NCBI RefSeq assembly: GCF_963378105.1
Contig: NZ_OY726398.1
Location: forward strand, 3,844,001-3,908,000
Length of the DNA: 64,000 bases
From: Mycolicibacter sp. MU0102
Lineage (GTDB): Bacteria; Actinomycetota; Actinomycetes; Mycobacteriales; Mycobacteriaceae
Reading direction: 5' to 3'
Numbering within the stretch: position 1 is the first letter of the stretch; each line of letters starts with the position of its first letter. A program made the position numbers and the translations under genes. Positions 32,781 through 40,736 of the stretch are shown piece after piece. Below the pieces are notes generated by a model that worked only from the letters and a program-made list of their open reading frames with translations, was not told the DNA's origin and did no database searches.

Positions 32781-34159
32781 CGATCGATTCCTGTCGGGAT
32801 TTCTTGAGGCGCACCGGCGCTCATGTACTTCGACAACTGGTGGTGCAGATTGACGATGGCGCGCTCCCGGTAAGGGTTGGGCTTGGCGCCGGGATAGCCG
32901 AGGGATTTCATTCCCTGCTGCACCGCTGCCATGTTGGAGAAGTCCTGCGGGAGAACCGAGCGCCAGCCCGGGTCCCCCACCGGGGTGTACTCCCATTGGG
33001 TTTGCGGCTCTTCACCTTTGGGAAAGAGCTCGAACACTGAGACTTCGAAGATGCACTTGTCGGGGCTGTAGCTGGGGTGCGGCCGAGCGCTGTAGCACAG
33101 GGCACTGGTCAGTCCCTGACCGATCTGGAAGTTCGGGAAGATCTGCCAGGCGGTGCCCGCCTGCCCGAGCACGTCGGGAGGAATCGTCGGCCAGATGACC
33201 CCGCGGGCCGCGTCGTCGCGGCGCGCCGATGCGAGCCAGTGCTCGAGGACCTTGTCGGCCGGAGTGCCCTCGGGCAGCTCGTCGACCAGCCGCTTGGCGG
33301 CGTTCACCAACGTTGCAGTGGTGGTGGCGTTGGTCTCCTCCATGGTGTAGACCTGCATCTCCGCGGTCGACACCCGCGGATCGGCGCCGGTCCCCAGCCG
33401 GATCTTCGACTTTGTCGCCTCCAGATCGTCGGGAGCGTCGTAGCCGAGGTTGCTGTGCTTGCCCTGCACCCGCGCCCAGCCCTTGAACTCACCGAACTTG
33501 TTGAACTCCGGATGGGTTGTGTAGACGTGGTAGGTCTCGTTGAAGGCCTCCATGGCGACCTTCCAATTGCAGTCGAACTCCAGCCATTTGCGCCACTTGT
33601 AGCGCATGTTCTCCAGGCCGAACGGTTCGAGGATCTTCGCGGCCGGGAATAGGTAGTCGGCCAGCGATTCGCAGTCGGGGTCCATGTTGATCCAGAGCCA
33701 GCCGCCCCAGGTATCGACCTGCACGGAGCCCAGATGGGTGTTCGCGGGCGTCAGAGTGCCTTGCCAGTCATCCTGTTCGCGAATGTGAGTGCAGGCTCCG
33801 TCGAGCCCGTAAGTCCAGCCATGGAAACCGCAGACGAACGACTTGCGGGTGCGCGCGCAGGCGTTCTTCGCCCCGGCGGGGGTGTCGACCAGTCGGCGGC
33901 CACGGTGCATGCAGACGTTGTGGTGCGCCCGAAACTCGTCGGGTCCGCTGCGGACGACGATGATCGAGTCGTCGAGGATGTCGTAGGTGAGGTAACTGCC
34001 CACCTCCGGCAGATCTTCGACCCGCCCGACCTGCTGCCATACCTTGCGCCACAACTTGTCTCGCTCGGCGCGGGCGTAGTTGGGGCACGTGTAGGCCTCG
34101 ACGCCGATCGTGACCGGGCGTGCGAGTTCGTCGTCGGAACCCTGGACCGGATCGGTCAT
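32777..34159 (-). CDS. Rieske non-heme iron oxygenase, large subunit
   Basis: A 460-aa protein; the ATG at 34159 follows AGGAGG and shares a base with the upstream SDR stop. The Rieske ligands are CMHRG (Cys83, His85) and CGFHGW (Cys110, His113); the catalytic iron motif is ExYHxxxxH in the segment FNETYHVYTTH. It is clearly different from the Rieske protein at 7838. No own reductase gene is in the operon; the reductase at 26682 is a possible partner. Confidence 0.92.
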   Translation of the reverse strand: MTDPVQGSDDELARPVTIGVEAYTCPNYARAERDKLWRKVWQQVGRVEDLPEVGSYLTYDILDDSIIVVRSGPDEFRAHHNVCMHRGRRLVDTPAGAKNACARTRKSFVCGFHGWTYGLDGACTHIREQDDWQGTLTPANTHLGSVQVDTWGGWLWINMDPDCESLADYLFPAAKILEPFGLENMRYKWRKWLEFDCNWKVAMEAFNETYHVYTTHPEFNKFGEFKGWARVQGKHSNLGYDAPDDLEATKSKIRLGTGADPRVSTAEMQVYTMEETNATTTATLVNAAKRLVDELPEGTPADKVLEHWLASARRDDAARGVIWPTIPPDVLGQAGTAWQIFPNFQIGQGLTSALCYSARPHPSYSPDKCIFEVSVFELFPKGEEPQTQWEYTPVGDPGWRSVLPQDFSNMAAVQQGMKSLGYPGAKPNPYRERAIVNLHHQLSKYMSAGAPQEIPTGIDR

Positions 34160-35040
34160 CACATCCTCCTTATCGCAGCACGGAAGGTGTTGTCCTTGAG
34201 GAACAGCGAGGTGTTGTCGGCGTCGAGGTGACTCCATTTGAGGTTGAGCCCGCCGTCGACCAGCAAGGTCTGCCCGGTGATGTAGCTGGCCAGATCGGAG
34301 AGCAGAAACAGGATCGGACCGGCCTGTTCCTCGGGTTGCCCGCGGCGCCCCATGGCGATCGCCTGCAGGTCGCGATCGGGATCGGAGTCGGTGTAGGTGG
34401 CCGAGGCTGCTGTGTTGGTGACGCCCGGAGCCACCGCGTTGACCCGAATCCCGGCCGCTGCCAACTCGACTGCCATGGTGCGGGTCATCGCGACGATCGC
34501 CGCTTTCGCTGTGCCGTAAGCGATATGGAACGGCGCGGTGTTCATCCCGCTGATGGAGGAGATCGACACGATCGAGCCCGGCCGCTGCTGCGCCACCAGT
34601 GCGGCCGCGACCGCACGGCTCATGAAAAAGGCGGTCTCCAGGTTGTGCGTGAAGATCTTTCGCCAGTCGGCACGCACCACTCTGGTGGACGGCATCCAGG
34701 TCGCCGGCTCCGCACCACCGGCAACGTTGACAAGCCCGTAGAGCTGCCCGTCGGCACGCTGCGCGGCTTCGAGCACCGTGGCGACACCCTCGTCGGTGGA
34801 CGCGTCGGCGGCCACGGGTATCACCGACAGACCCCGGTCGGCCAGCGGCGCGATGTGCTCGTGGAGGTTTTCCTGCGAGCGGCTCACCGCGACCACGGTG
34901 GCCCCAGCCTGCGCGGCCATCGCGGTGATCGTCGTGCCGATTCCGCCACCGCCGGCGCCCGACACCACCACGATCCGGCCGCGAAGGTCCAGGGGATTGA
35001 AGTCGCTCAACAGGCTGGGAGGAGTGCAGTGATCCGCCAT
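34159..35040 (-). CDS. Short-chain dehydrogenase/reductase, first gene of oxygenase operon
   Basis: A 293-aa protein with cofactor motif SGAGGGGIG, NVAGG, the catalytic SISSISG Ser and YGTAK, and the C-terminal VDGGLNLKW typical of classical SDRs. Its stop overlaps the Rieske start by one base. It heads the operon that also encodes Rieske, Baeyer-Villiger, TauD, SDR and aldehyde dehydrogenase proteins. It is divergent from the TetR gene at 35371 across a 330-bp gap. Confidence 0.88.
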   Translation of the reverse strand: MADHCTPPSLLSDFNPLDLRGRIVVVSGAGGGGIGTTITAMAAQAGATVVAVSRSQENLHEHIAPLADRGLSVIPVAADASTDEGVATVLEAAQRADGQLYGLVNVAGGAEPATWMPSTRVVRADWRKIFTHNLETAFFMSRAVAAALVAQQRPGSIVSISSISGMNTAPFHIAYGTAKAAIVAMTRTMAVELAAAGIRVNAVAPGVTNTAASATYTDSDPDRDLQAIAMGRRGQPEEQAGPILFLLSDLASYITGQTLLVDGGLNLKWSHLDADNTSLFLKDNTFRAAIRRM

Positions 35041-35370
35041 GACCCGCTTTCACCTGGCACCGACCGCAATTCGGATGCCCGGCAGGCACCGAGATCGCGG
35101 AATTGTCCGGACAACATATGTCGTTCTTCGTTCTGAAGAACACTATTCCGCAGCGGCAAGCGCAGAGTCAAGAGCGGAACCCGGGTTCCGATGGCCTTAT
35201 TGTCTGGACCAATGCGACGTGTGCAGCCGTCCCGGTTCGGCATCGCCGGCAGGCACTTCGCGGCGGGGCGAACGTTTGCTCGAAACGCCTTGCGTCATGA
35301 TGGAACCCACGCCGAGCGTCGCCGAATTTGAGTACGCGCGTTGGCAGATCGAGCTGAGGGGAGATGCGAA
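35041..35370. other. 330-bp divergent intergenic region
   Basis: No supported gene lies here. It holds a perfect palindrome TTGTCCGGACAA (35103-35114), an inverted repeat TTCTTC-N5-GAAGAA (35124-35140) and, near the TetR end, the ribosome-binding site GGGGAGA that supports a TTG start at 35371. The GAGAAT-type operator is absent. Confidence 0.6.
35103..35140. promoter_or_regulatory. Candidate operators for the Rieske/Baeyer-Villiger operon
   Basis: TTGTCCGGACAA is a perfect 12-bp palindrome 63 bp upstream of the SDR start. It is followed by TTCTTC-GTTCT-GAAGAA. Both are well placed for binding by the divergent TetR at 35371. Confidence 0.45.
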
Positions 35371-35955
35371 TTGTCTTCCAGTCAACGCCGGGGCCGCTGG
35401 TCCGGGGTCCCACTGGCAGAGCGCCAAGCCTTGCGCCGAGACGAATTCCTCGCCGTCGGCGTGCAGTTGCTCGGAGACGCACGCGGACCCACGCTGACTA
35501 TCCGGTCGGTCTGTCGCGCGGCCGCGCTGACCGAGCGCTACTTCTACGAGAGCTTCGCCGATCGTGACGAGTTTGTCCGCGAGGTGTACGACGACGTGTG
35601 CACGCGGGCGCTGGCGGCGATGCTTTCGGCCCGCAATCCCCGCGAAGGCGTGGAATGCTTCATCACCCTGATGGTCGACGACCCGGCTCGCGGCCGGGTG
35701 CTGCTGCTGGCCCCGGAGCGGGAGCCGATCCTGGCCAGCGCCGGCGCCAAATGGATGCCGGACTTCATCGTGATGCTGCAACGCACCCTTACTCGCATCG
35801 GCGACGCGGCGGTCCAGCAGATGGTGGCGACCGGACTGATCGGCGCGATGACCACCCTGTTCGCTGCCTACCTGAACGGCAAACTCGAGGCCAGCCGCGC
35901 CCAATTCATCGACTTTTGCGTCGAGATGCTGCTCACTGCACAGATCGTGCGCTAG
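35371..35955 (+). CDS. TetR-family regulator, divergent from Rieske/Baeyer-Villiger operon
   Basis: A 194-aa protein. I chose TTG at 35371 since GGGGAGA is 6 nt upstream; an in-frame TTG at 35341 lacks such a site. The helix-turn-helix lies in RRDEFLAVGVQLLGDARGP followed by IRSVCRAAALTERYFYESFADRDEF. It is adjacent to and divergent from the six-gene oxygenase operon, the usual layout for a local repressor. The catabolic region ends here and the conserved mycobacterial backbone begins. Confidence 0.82.
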   Translation: MSSSQRRGRWSGVPLAERQALRRDEFLAVGVQLLGDARGPTLTIRSVCRAAALTERYFYESFADRDEFVREVYDDVCTRALAAMLSARNPREGVECFITLMVDDPARGRVLLLAPEREPILASAGAKWMPDFIVMLQRTLTRIGDAAVQQMVATGLIGAMTTLFAAYLNGKLEASRAQFIDFCVEMLLTAQIVR

Positions 35956-36011
35956 TCCAGGCCACAAGTTCACAGGCAAACACGCACCGCGAAAACTTGA
36001 TGCTACCGACA

Positions 36012-36053
36012 GACACAGATATATTGCCTGCAACTAGTCGACACAGATATCTG
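36012..36053. repeat. Direct repeats and palindrome upstream of desA1
   Basis: GACACAGATAT occurs at 36012-36022 and again at 36040-36050, 28 bp apart. The second copy continues into the palindrome CAGATATCTG (36044-36053). The ribosome-binding site GGGGAG follows directly. The desaturase gene in mycobacteria is under fatty-acid-responsive TetR control (MadR), so these may be its binding sites; I cannot recall that motif well enough to confirm. Confidence 0.4.
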
Positions 36054-36063
36054 GGGAGCTGCC

Positions 36064-37065
36064 ATGGCACGGGAATGGACCGACCTGGAGTTGCTGCACG
36101 AACTCCAGCCCGTCGTAGAGAAACTCATCGACCGACACTTCACCATGGCCAAGGACTGGAACCCCCACGACTACATCCCCTGGTCCGAAGGCAAGAACTA
36201 CTACGCGCTCGGCGGGCAGGACTGGCACCCCGAGCAGTCGAAGCTGTCCGAGGTCGCCCGGACCGCAATGGTGCAGAACCTGCTGACCGAGGACAACCTG
36301 CCCTCGTATCACCGCGAGATCGCGATGAACTTCACCATGGACGGCCCATGGGGCACCTGGGTCAACCGCTGGACCGCCGAGGAGAACCGCCACGGCATCG
36401 CGCTGCGCGACTACCTGGTGGTCACCCGCAACTGCGACCCCATCGAACTGGAAACGCTGCGGATGGAGACCGTCAACCGCGGTTTCAGCCCGGGCCAGAA
36501 CCACCAGGTCTCCGGCGACCTGTTCGCTGAGAGCCTGTTCGACTCGGTCATCTATGTCAGCTTCCAGGAGCTGGCAACGCGGATCTCGCACCGCAACACC
36601 GGCCAGGCCTGCAACGACCCCATCGCCGACCAGCTGCTGGCGCGGATCTCGCACGACGAGAACCTGCACATGATCTTCTACCGCGACATCAGCGCTGTCG
36701 GTTTCGACATCGCGCCGGAACAGGCGATGGCCTCGCTGCACCGGGTGCTGGCCAACTTCCAGATGCCCGGGTTCGTCGTACCGGAGTTCCGCCGCAAAGC
36801 CGTGATCATCGCGGTCGGTGGCGTCTACGACCCGATGATCCACCGCGACGACGTGGTGATGCCGGTGCTGAAGAAGTGGGGCATCCTCGAGCGGAGTTTC
36901 AGCGGCGAAGCGGCCCGCTACCAGGAGGGGATCGCCAAGATCGTCGCCGAGCTGGACGAGACGTGCGAGAAGTTCGAGCTGGCCAAGCAACGCCGGCTCG
37001 AGCGGGAGGCCAAGATGGCCGAGAAGCGCGCCGCCAAGAAGGTGTTGGAGCCATCAGCGCCGTAG
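36064..37065 (+). CDS. desA1: Acyl-[acyl-carrier-protein] desaturase DesA1
   Basis: A 333-aa ferritin-like di-iron desaturase. Iron ligands appear in EENRHG (ExxH) and DENLH (ExxH), with upstream Glu residues in the first helix bundle. It is soluble, as expected for the ACP-dependent class. In mycobacteria DesA1 introduces a double bond in meromycolate or long acyl-ACP chains and is essential. The next gene, a dihydrouridine synthase, and the gene after it repeat the M. tuberculosis order Rv0824c-Rv0823c-Rv0822c, which supports the symbol. Confidence 0.92.
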   Translation: MAREWTDLELLHELQPVVEKLIDRHFTMAKDWNPHDYIPWSEGKNYYALGGQDWHPEQSKLSEVARTAMVQNLLTEDNLPSYHREIAMNFTMDGPWGTWVNRWTAEENRHGIALRDYLVVTRNCDPIELETLRMETVNRGFSPGQNHQVSGDLFAESLFDSVIYVSFQELATRISHRNTGQACNDPIADQLLARISHDENLHMIFYRDISAVGFDIAPEQAMASLHRVLANFQMPGFVVPEFRRKAVIIAVGGVYDPMIHRDDVVMPVLKKWGILERSFSGEAARYQEGIAKIVAELDETCEKFELAKQRRLEREAKMAEKRAAKKVLEPSAP

Positions 37066-37082
37066 TCAGTGGCGGCGACCTG

Positions 37083-38234
37083 GTGCAGGCAAAGCCGGCG
37101 CTGCGGATCGGTTCGCTTCAGCTTGCCAGTCCCGTGGTGCTGGCCCCGATGGCCGGCGTCACCAACGTCGCATTCCGCACGCTCTGCCGCGAGCTCGAAC
37201 AGTCTCGGGCCGGAACGGTCAGCGGGCTCTATGTCTGCGAGATGGTGACCGCACGCGCGCTCGTCGAACGGCACCCCGCCACCCTGCACATGACGACGTT
37301 TGGGCCGGAGGAGTCACCGCGCTCGCTGCAGCTCTACACCGTCGACCCCGACACCACTTACGCCGCGGCGAAGATGATCGCCGATGAAGGGCTCGCCGAC
37401 CATATCGACATGAATTTCGGCTGCCCGGTGCCCAAGGTGACCCGCCTCGGCGGCGGGTCGGCGCTGCCGTACAAGCGCCGGCTCTTCGGCAACATCGTCG
37501 CCGCGGCGGTACGCGGCGCGGCCGGCACCGACATTCCGGTGACCGTGAAATTCCGGATCGGCATCGACGACGCCCACCACACCCACCTGGACGCCGGACG
37601 CATCGCCGAGGCCGAAGGGGCCGCAGCGGTGGCCCTGCACGCCCGGACCGCGTCACAGCGCTACTCCGGCACCGCCGACTGGGAGCAGATCGCGGCGCTC
37701 AAAGCGCAGGTCCGCTCCATTCCGGTACTGGGCAACGGCGACATCTTCGAAGCCGGCGACGCCCTGGCCATGATGGCGGCGACTGGTTGCGACGGGGTGG
37801 TGATCGGCCGCGGTTGCCTGGGTCGCCCATGGTTGTTCGGCGAGCTCTCGGCGGCTTTCGCGGGCCGACCCACACCGACCCCACCCACGTTGGGCGAAGT
37901 CGCCGACATCATCCGCCGCCACGGCGAACTGCTGGCCCAGCACTTCGGCGAGGACAAGGGCATGCGCGAGATCCGCAAGCATGTCGCCTGGTACCTGCAC
38001 GGATTCCCCGCCGGTTCCGAGCTGCGGCGCGAGCTGGCGATGGTGACCACGCTGTCCGAGCTCGACGAACTGCTCAAGCAGCTGGACGGATCGGTCCCCT
38101 TCCCCGCGGCCGCTACCGGCCCCCGCGGGAGACAGGGCTCACCGGCCAAGGTCACCCTGCCCGAAGGATGGTTGGACGACCCCGATGACTGTGCGGTGCC
38201 GGCCGGGGCGGACATTATGCACTCGGGTGGCTGA
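37083..38234 (+). CDS. dus: tRNA-dihydrouridine synthase
   Basis: A 383-aa FMN-dependent TIM-barrel protein. GTG at 37083 is the first usable start in the frame. Family motifs are LAPMAGVTNVAFR near the N-terminus, the catalytic Cys in MNFGCPVPKVT, FRIGIDDAHHTH and GNGDIFEAGDALAMMAATGCDGVVIGRGCLGRPW. It reduces uridine in the tRNA D-loop using NADPH. It starts 17 nt after desA1, so they are probably cotranscribed. The specific Dus subgroup cannot be set by eye. Confidence 0.9.
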   Translation: MQAKPALRIGSLQLASPVVLAPMAGVTNVAFRTLCRELEQSRAGTVSGLYVCEMVTARALVERHPATLHMTTFGPEESPRSLQLYTVDPDTTYAAAKMIADEGLADHIDMNFGCPVPKVTRLGGGSALPYKRRLFGNIVAAAVRGAAGTDIPVTVKFRIGIDDAHHTHLDAGRIAEAEGAAAVALHARTASQRYSGTADWEQIAALKAQVRSIPVLGNGDIFEAGDALAMMAATGCDGVVIGRGCLGRPWLFGELSAAFAGRPTPTPPTLGEVADIIRRHGELLAQHFGEDKGMREIRKHVAWYLHGFPAGSELRRELAMVTTLSELDELLKQLDGSVPFPAAATGPRGRQGSPAKVTLPEGWLDDPDDCAVPAGADIMHSGG

Positions 38235-38278
38235 AATGAGACTTTGTCGACATCGCGTGTCTGGCAAGTTCTCAGTAG

Positions 38279-38293
38279 AATAAGTACCTTATT
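38279..38293. promoter_or_regulatory. Palindrome AATAAG-N3-CTTATT upstream of LCP gene
   Basis: AATAAGTACCTTATT is a perfect inverted repeat, AT-rich in a GC-rich background, 124 bp upstream of the LCP start. It may be a regulator site or part of the promoter; the dihydrouridine synthase gene ends 45 bp upstream of it. Confidence 0.4.
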
Positions 38294-38342
38294 GCTCCAG
38301 GCAGGGTTACCCCTGCGGGTGCAGACGAAGGTGCGGAGACCA

Positions 38343-38420
38343 ATGCCGATCATCCGTACCGCACTGGCCTGCGATCCACGCGCGCCGGTACCAAGGACTC
38401 GGAGGCCCCTGAGGACATGA
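38343..38420 (+). CDS. Possible 25-codon upstream ORF coupled to LCP gene
   Basis: An ATG at 38343, with GGAG 5 nt upstream, opens a 25-codon frame that ends in TGA at 38418-38420, overlapping the ATG of the LCP gene in an ATGA junction. The peptide is basic and has no recognisable domain. The arrangement would couple translation of the LCP protein to this leader. The GGAGG that serves the LCP start lies inside it, so chance remains possible. Confidence 0.3.
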   Translation: MPIIRTALACDPRAPVPRTRRPLRT

Positions 38421-40681
38421 GTGACGGCGACAACGCCACTCCTGGCCGCTGGGCGCCGGAGGGCCACGATGACGGCGACCATCAGCTGATGACGATGACA
38501 CCGCCTGGACCCGCACCTTGGGAACGCTGGCAGAACTCGTCTGAGGAAACCCCCGTCCCGCACCGGCGAAACGCGTCCCGGCGTCGCAACGGGTCGGTGA
38601 GCGTCGCCGACCTGATCGCCAGGGTCAACGCCGAGCCTCCGCCTTCGGGTGGACGCAGCCAACGCCGAGCCACCTCAGCCCCGCCCGAGCCGGAAGTGGC
38701 CGAGTTCGTCGAGCACGTGGAGCCGGCGGAGCCCGCCAGCGTATCCGAGGTATCCGAGCCCGAAGCCGAGTACACCGCGCTCGAAATCGCCGATGTACCG
38801 GCCCCGATGCCCGACATCACCGAAGTGGCCTACCCGTCGGAAGTGCCCGACCTCGACCGTATTCACGGCACGTCACTCGAGCCGGCCGGTGCCCCCGACT
38901 GGGACGAGTTGGCGCCTGCCACCGAGGCGCCGGGCCTATACGGCGGTCCCGAGATGCAGCGGGGCCTATACGGCGGTCCCAGCTTCGCCTCTCCTCCGTC
39001 GAGCCTCGCTGAACCGCCGGGTGTCGAGCCTGAGATGCCGCCGGTGCGGATCGACCCGCCTCGCCGCACACCGCCGGCGGACGCCGAACCGGCCCCGCAC
39101 GGGCCCCACCACCGGGCAAAGCTCGCGGGCCGGGCGGTCGCGGCCATGATGGCAATCCTCGCCCTGGTGCTCACCGGGTCGGCATGGCAGTGGAGTTCGT
39201 CGAAGAACCGCAGCCTCAACCACGTCAGCGCGTTGGACCCCGACTCGCACGACATTCTCGATGCGGCCGGCCAGTACGGCGACGAGAACTTCCTGATCGT
39301 CGGCGCGGACACCCGCGCCGGCGCCAACAGCGACGTCGGCGCCGGCAGCACCGACGACGCCGAGGGAGCTCGCTCCGACACGATCATGCTGGTCAACATC
39401 CCGGCGAACCGTAAACGCGTGGTGGTGGTGTCGTTCCCCCGCGACCTGGCGATCACCCCGATCCAGTGCGAGGTCTGGAACTCCGCGACCGGCGCCTACG
39501 GACCGATCTACGACGAGGACACCGGAACCTACAGCGACGACGTCGTCTACACCGAGACGAAGCTGAACTCGACCTACGCCTTCGGCGGGCCCAAGTGTCT
39601 GGTCAAGGAGATCCAGAAGCTGTCCGGACTGGCGATCAACCGGTTCATGGCCGTCGACTTCGTCGGATTCGGCAAGATGGTCGACGCGCTGGGCGGCGTC
39701 GAGGTGTGCACCCCCAGCCCGCTCTACGACCTGGTGCTGGGCAGCGTCCTCGAAGACACCGGACGCCAGCGAGTCAACGGCGGCACCGCGTTGAACTACG
39801 TGCGGGCTCGGCACGTCACCACCGAGGACAACGGCGACTACGGCCGCATCAAACGCCAGCAGCTGTTCTTGTCGTCGCTGCTGCGTTCGTTGATCTCCAC
39901 CAACACCTTCTTCTCGCCGACCAAGCTCAACAATGTGGTCAACATGTTCATCGGCGACAGCTCGGTGGACAACGTCACCACCAAGGACCTGGTGAACCTC
40001 GGCCAGTCGTTGCAGAAGGTCGCCGCCGGTCACATCACCTTCGTCACGGTGCCGACCAGTGAGACCGATGAGAACGGCGACGAGGTCCCCCGGATGGATG
40101 ACGTGCGGGCACTGTTCGACGCCATCATCAACGACGACCCCCTACCCGGCGAGAACGACCACAACGCCACCTCGGTCCCCACCACGGCGGCGGCCAGCCC
40201 CACCACCCCGTCCACCTCCCTGCCCGGCTCACCGGCCACCCCGGTAATCAGGCCGCTCAGCGAGCAGGTGCACGCGGTCACGACCTCGCCCGCCGATGTC
40301 ACGGTGCGGGTGTCTAACGCCACCGAGCAGTCCGGCCTGGCCGGCGCCACCTCCGAGGGCCTGCAACAGTGGGGCTTCAACGTCGACAATGCCGACGACT
40401 ACCCCGGCACCGTCAAGGCCACCAAGGTGCTCTACTCCCCCGGAAACGAGCAGGCCGCCGCCACGGTGTCCTCGGCGCTGTCGGGAGCGCCGATCGAGCG
40501 GGTCAGCGGGCTGGGCAGCATCGTCCGTGTTGTCCTGGGTTCAGACTTCCGTACGGTGACCAAGCCGGTGGCCAGCGGCTCGCAGGTCAGCGTGCAACTC
40601 AACCGCGGAGCCAGCGTCGAACCGACCGAACTGCCCGACGACCTGACCGTCACCAACGCCGCCGACACCACCTGCGAGTAG
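38417..40681 (+). CDS. LytR-CpsA-Psr family cell-wall ligase
   Basis: A 754-aa protein in the position of M. tuberculosis Rv0822c. The first 230 residues are low-complexity and Pro/Glu/Ala-rich, cytoplasmic; one transmembrane helix follows (AVAAMMAILALVLTGSAWQW near residue 245). The extracytoplasmic LCP domain runs from NFLIVGADTRAG through SFPRDLAI and KLNSTYAFGG. A C-terminal LytR_C domain begins near VTVRVSNATEQSGLAG. LCP proteins attach arabinogalactan or other polymers to peptidoglycan using polyprenyl-phosphate carriers. The N-terminal region contains two copies of GLYGGP. Confidence 0.92.
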   Translation: MSDGDNATPGRWAPEGHDDGDHQLMTMTPPGPAPWERWQNSSEETPVPHRRNASRRRNGSVSVADLIARVNAEPPPSGGRSQRRATSAPPEPEVAEFVEHVEPAEPASVSEVSEPEAEYTALEIADVPAPMPDITEVAYPSEVPDLDRIHGTSLEPAGAPDWDELAPATEAPGLYGGPEMQRGLYGGPSFASPPSSLAEPPGVEPEMPPVRIDPPRRTPPADAEPAPHGPHHRAKLAGRAVAAMMAILALVLTGSAWQWSSSKNRSLNHVSALDPDSHDILDAAGQYGDENFLIVGADTRAGANSDVGAGSTDDAEGARSDTIMLVNIPANRKRVVVVSFPRDLAITPIQCEVWNSATGAYGPIYDEDTGTYSDDVVYTETKLNSTYAFGGPKCLVKEIQKLSGLAINRFMAVDFVGFGKMVDALGGVEVCTPSPLYDLVLGSVLEDTGRQRVNGGTALNYVRARHVTTEDNGDYGRIKRQQLFLSSLLRSLISTNTFFSPTKLNNVVNMFIGDSSVDNVTTKDLVNLGQSLQKVAAGHITFVTVPTSETDENGDEVPRMDDVRALFDAIINDDPLPGENDHNATSVPTTAAASPTTPSTSLPGSPATPVIRPLSEQVHAVTTSPADVTVRVSNATEQSGLAGATSEGLQQWGFNVDNADDYPGTVKATKVLYSPGNEQAAATVSSALSGAPIERVSGLGSIVRVVLGSDFRTVTKPVASGSQVSVQLNRGASVEPTELPDDLTVTNAADTTCE
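38932..38980 (+). repeat. Tandem 30-bp-spaced direct repeat inside LCP gene
   Basis: The 19-mer GGGCCTATACGGCGGTCCC occurs at 38932-38950 and again at 38962-38980, encoding two GLYGGP motifs 10 residues apart in the disordered cytoplasmic region. It looks like a recent short duplication. Confidence 0.8.
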
Positions 40682-40723
40682 CGCCCACTCCCCGCCCAAC
40701 CCGCGCGAATCGCGGTCCACGGT

Positions 40724-40729
40724 TAGTCT
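40724..40729 (+). promoter_or_regulatory. -10 element TAGTCT, phoY2 (leaderless)
   Basis: TAGTCT ends 7 nt before the ATG at 40737, so transcription would begin at or next to the start codon. This spacing is the mark of leaderless mycobacterial mRNAs. Confidence 0.55.
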
Positions 40730-40736
40730 TGAGGGC

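Noticed and set aside
1..35955. KstR (AAC-N2-GTT type) or KstR2 (CAAG-N2-CTTG type) operators
   Set aside because: I looked in the promoter gaps of the catabolic operons and found no good copy; the repeated motif there is GAGAAT-N3-ATTCTC.
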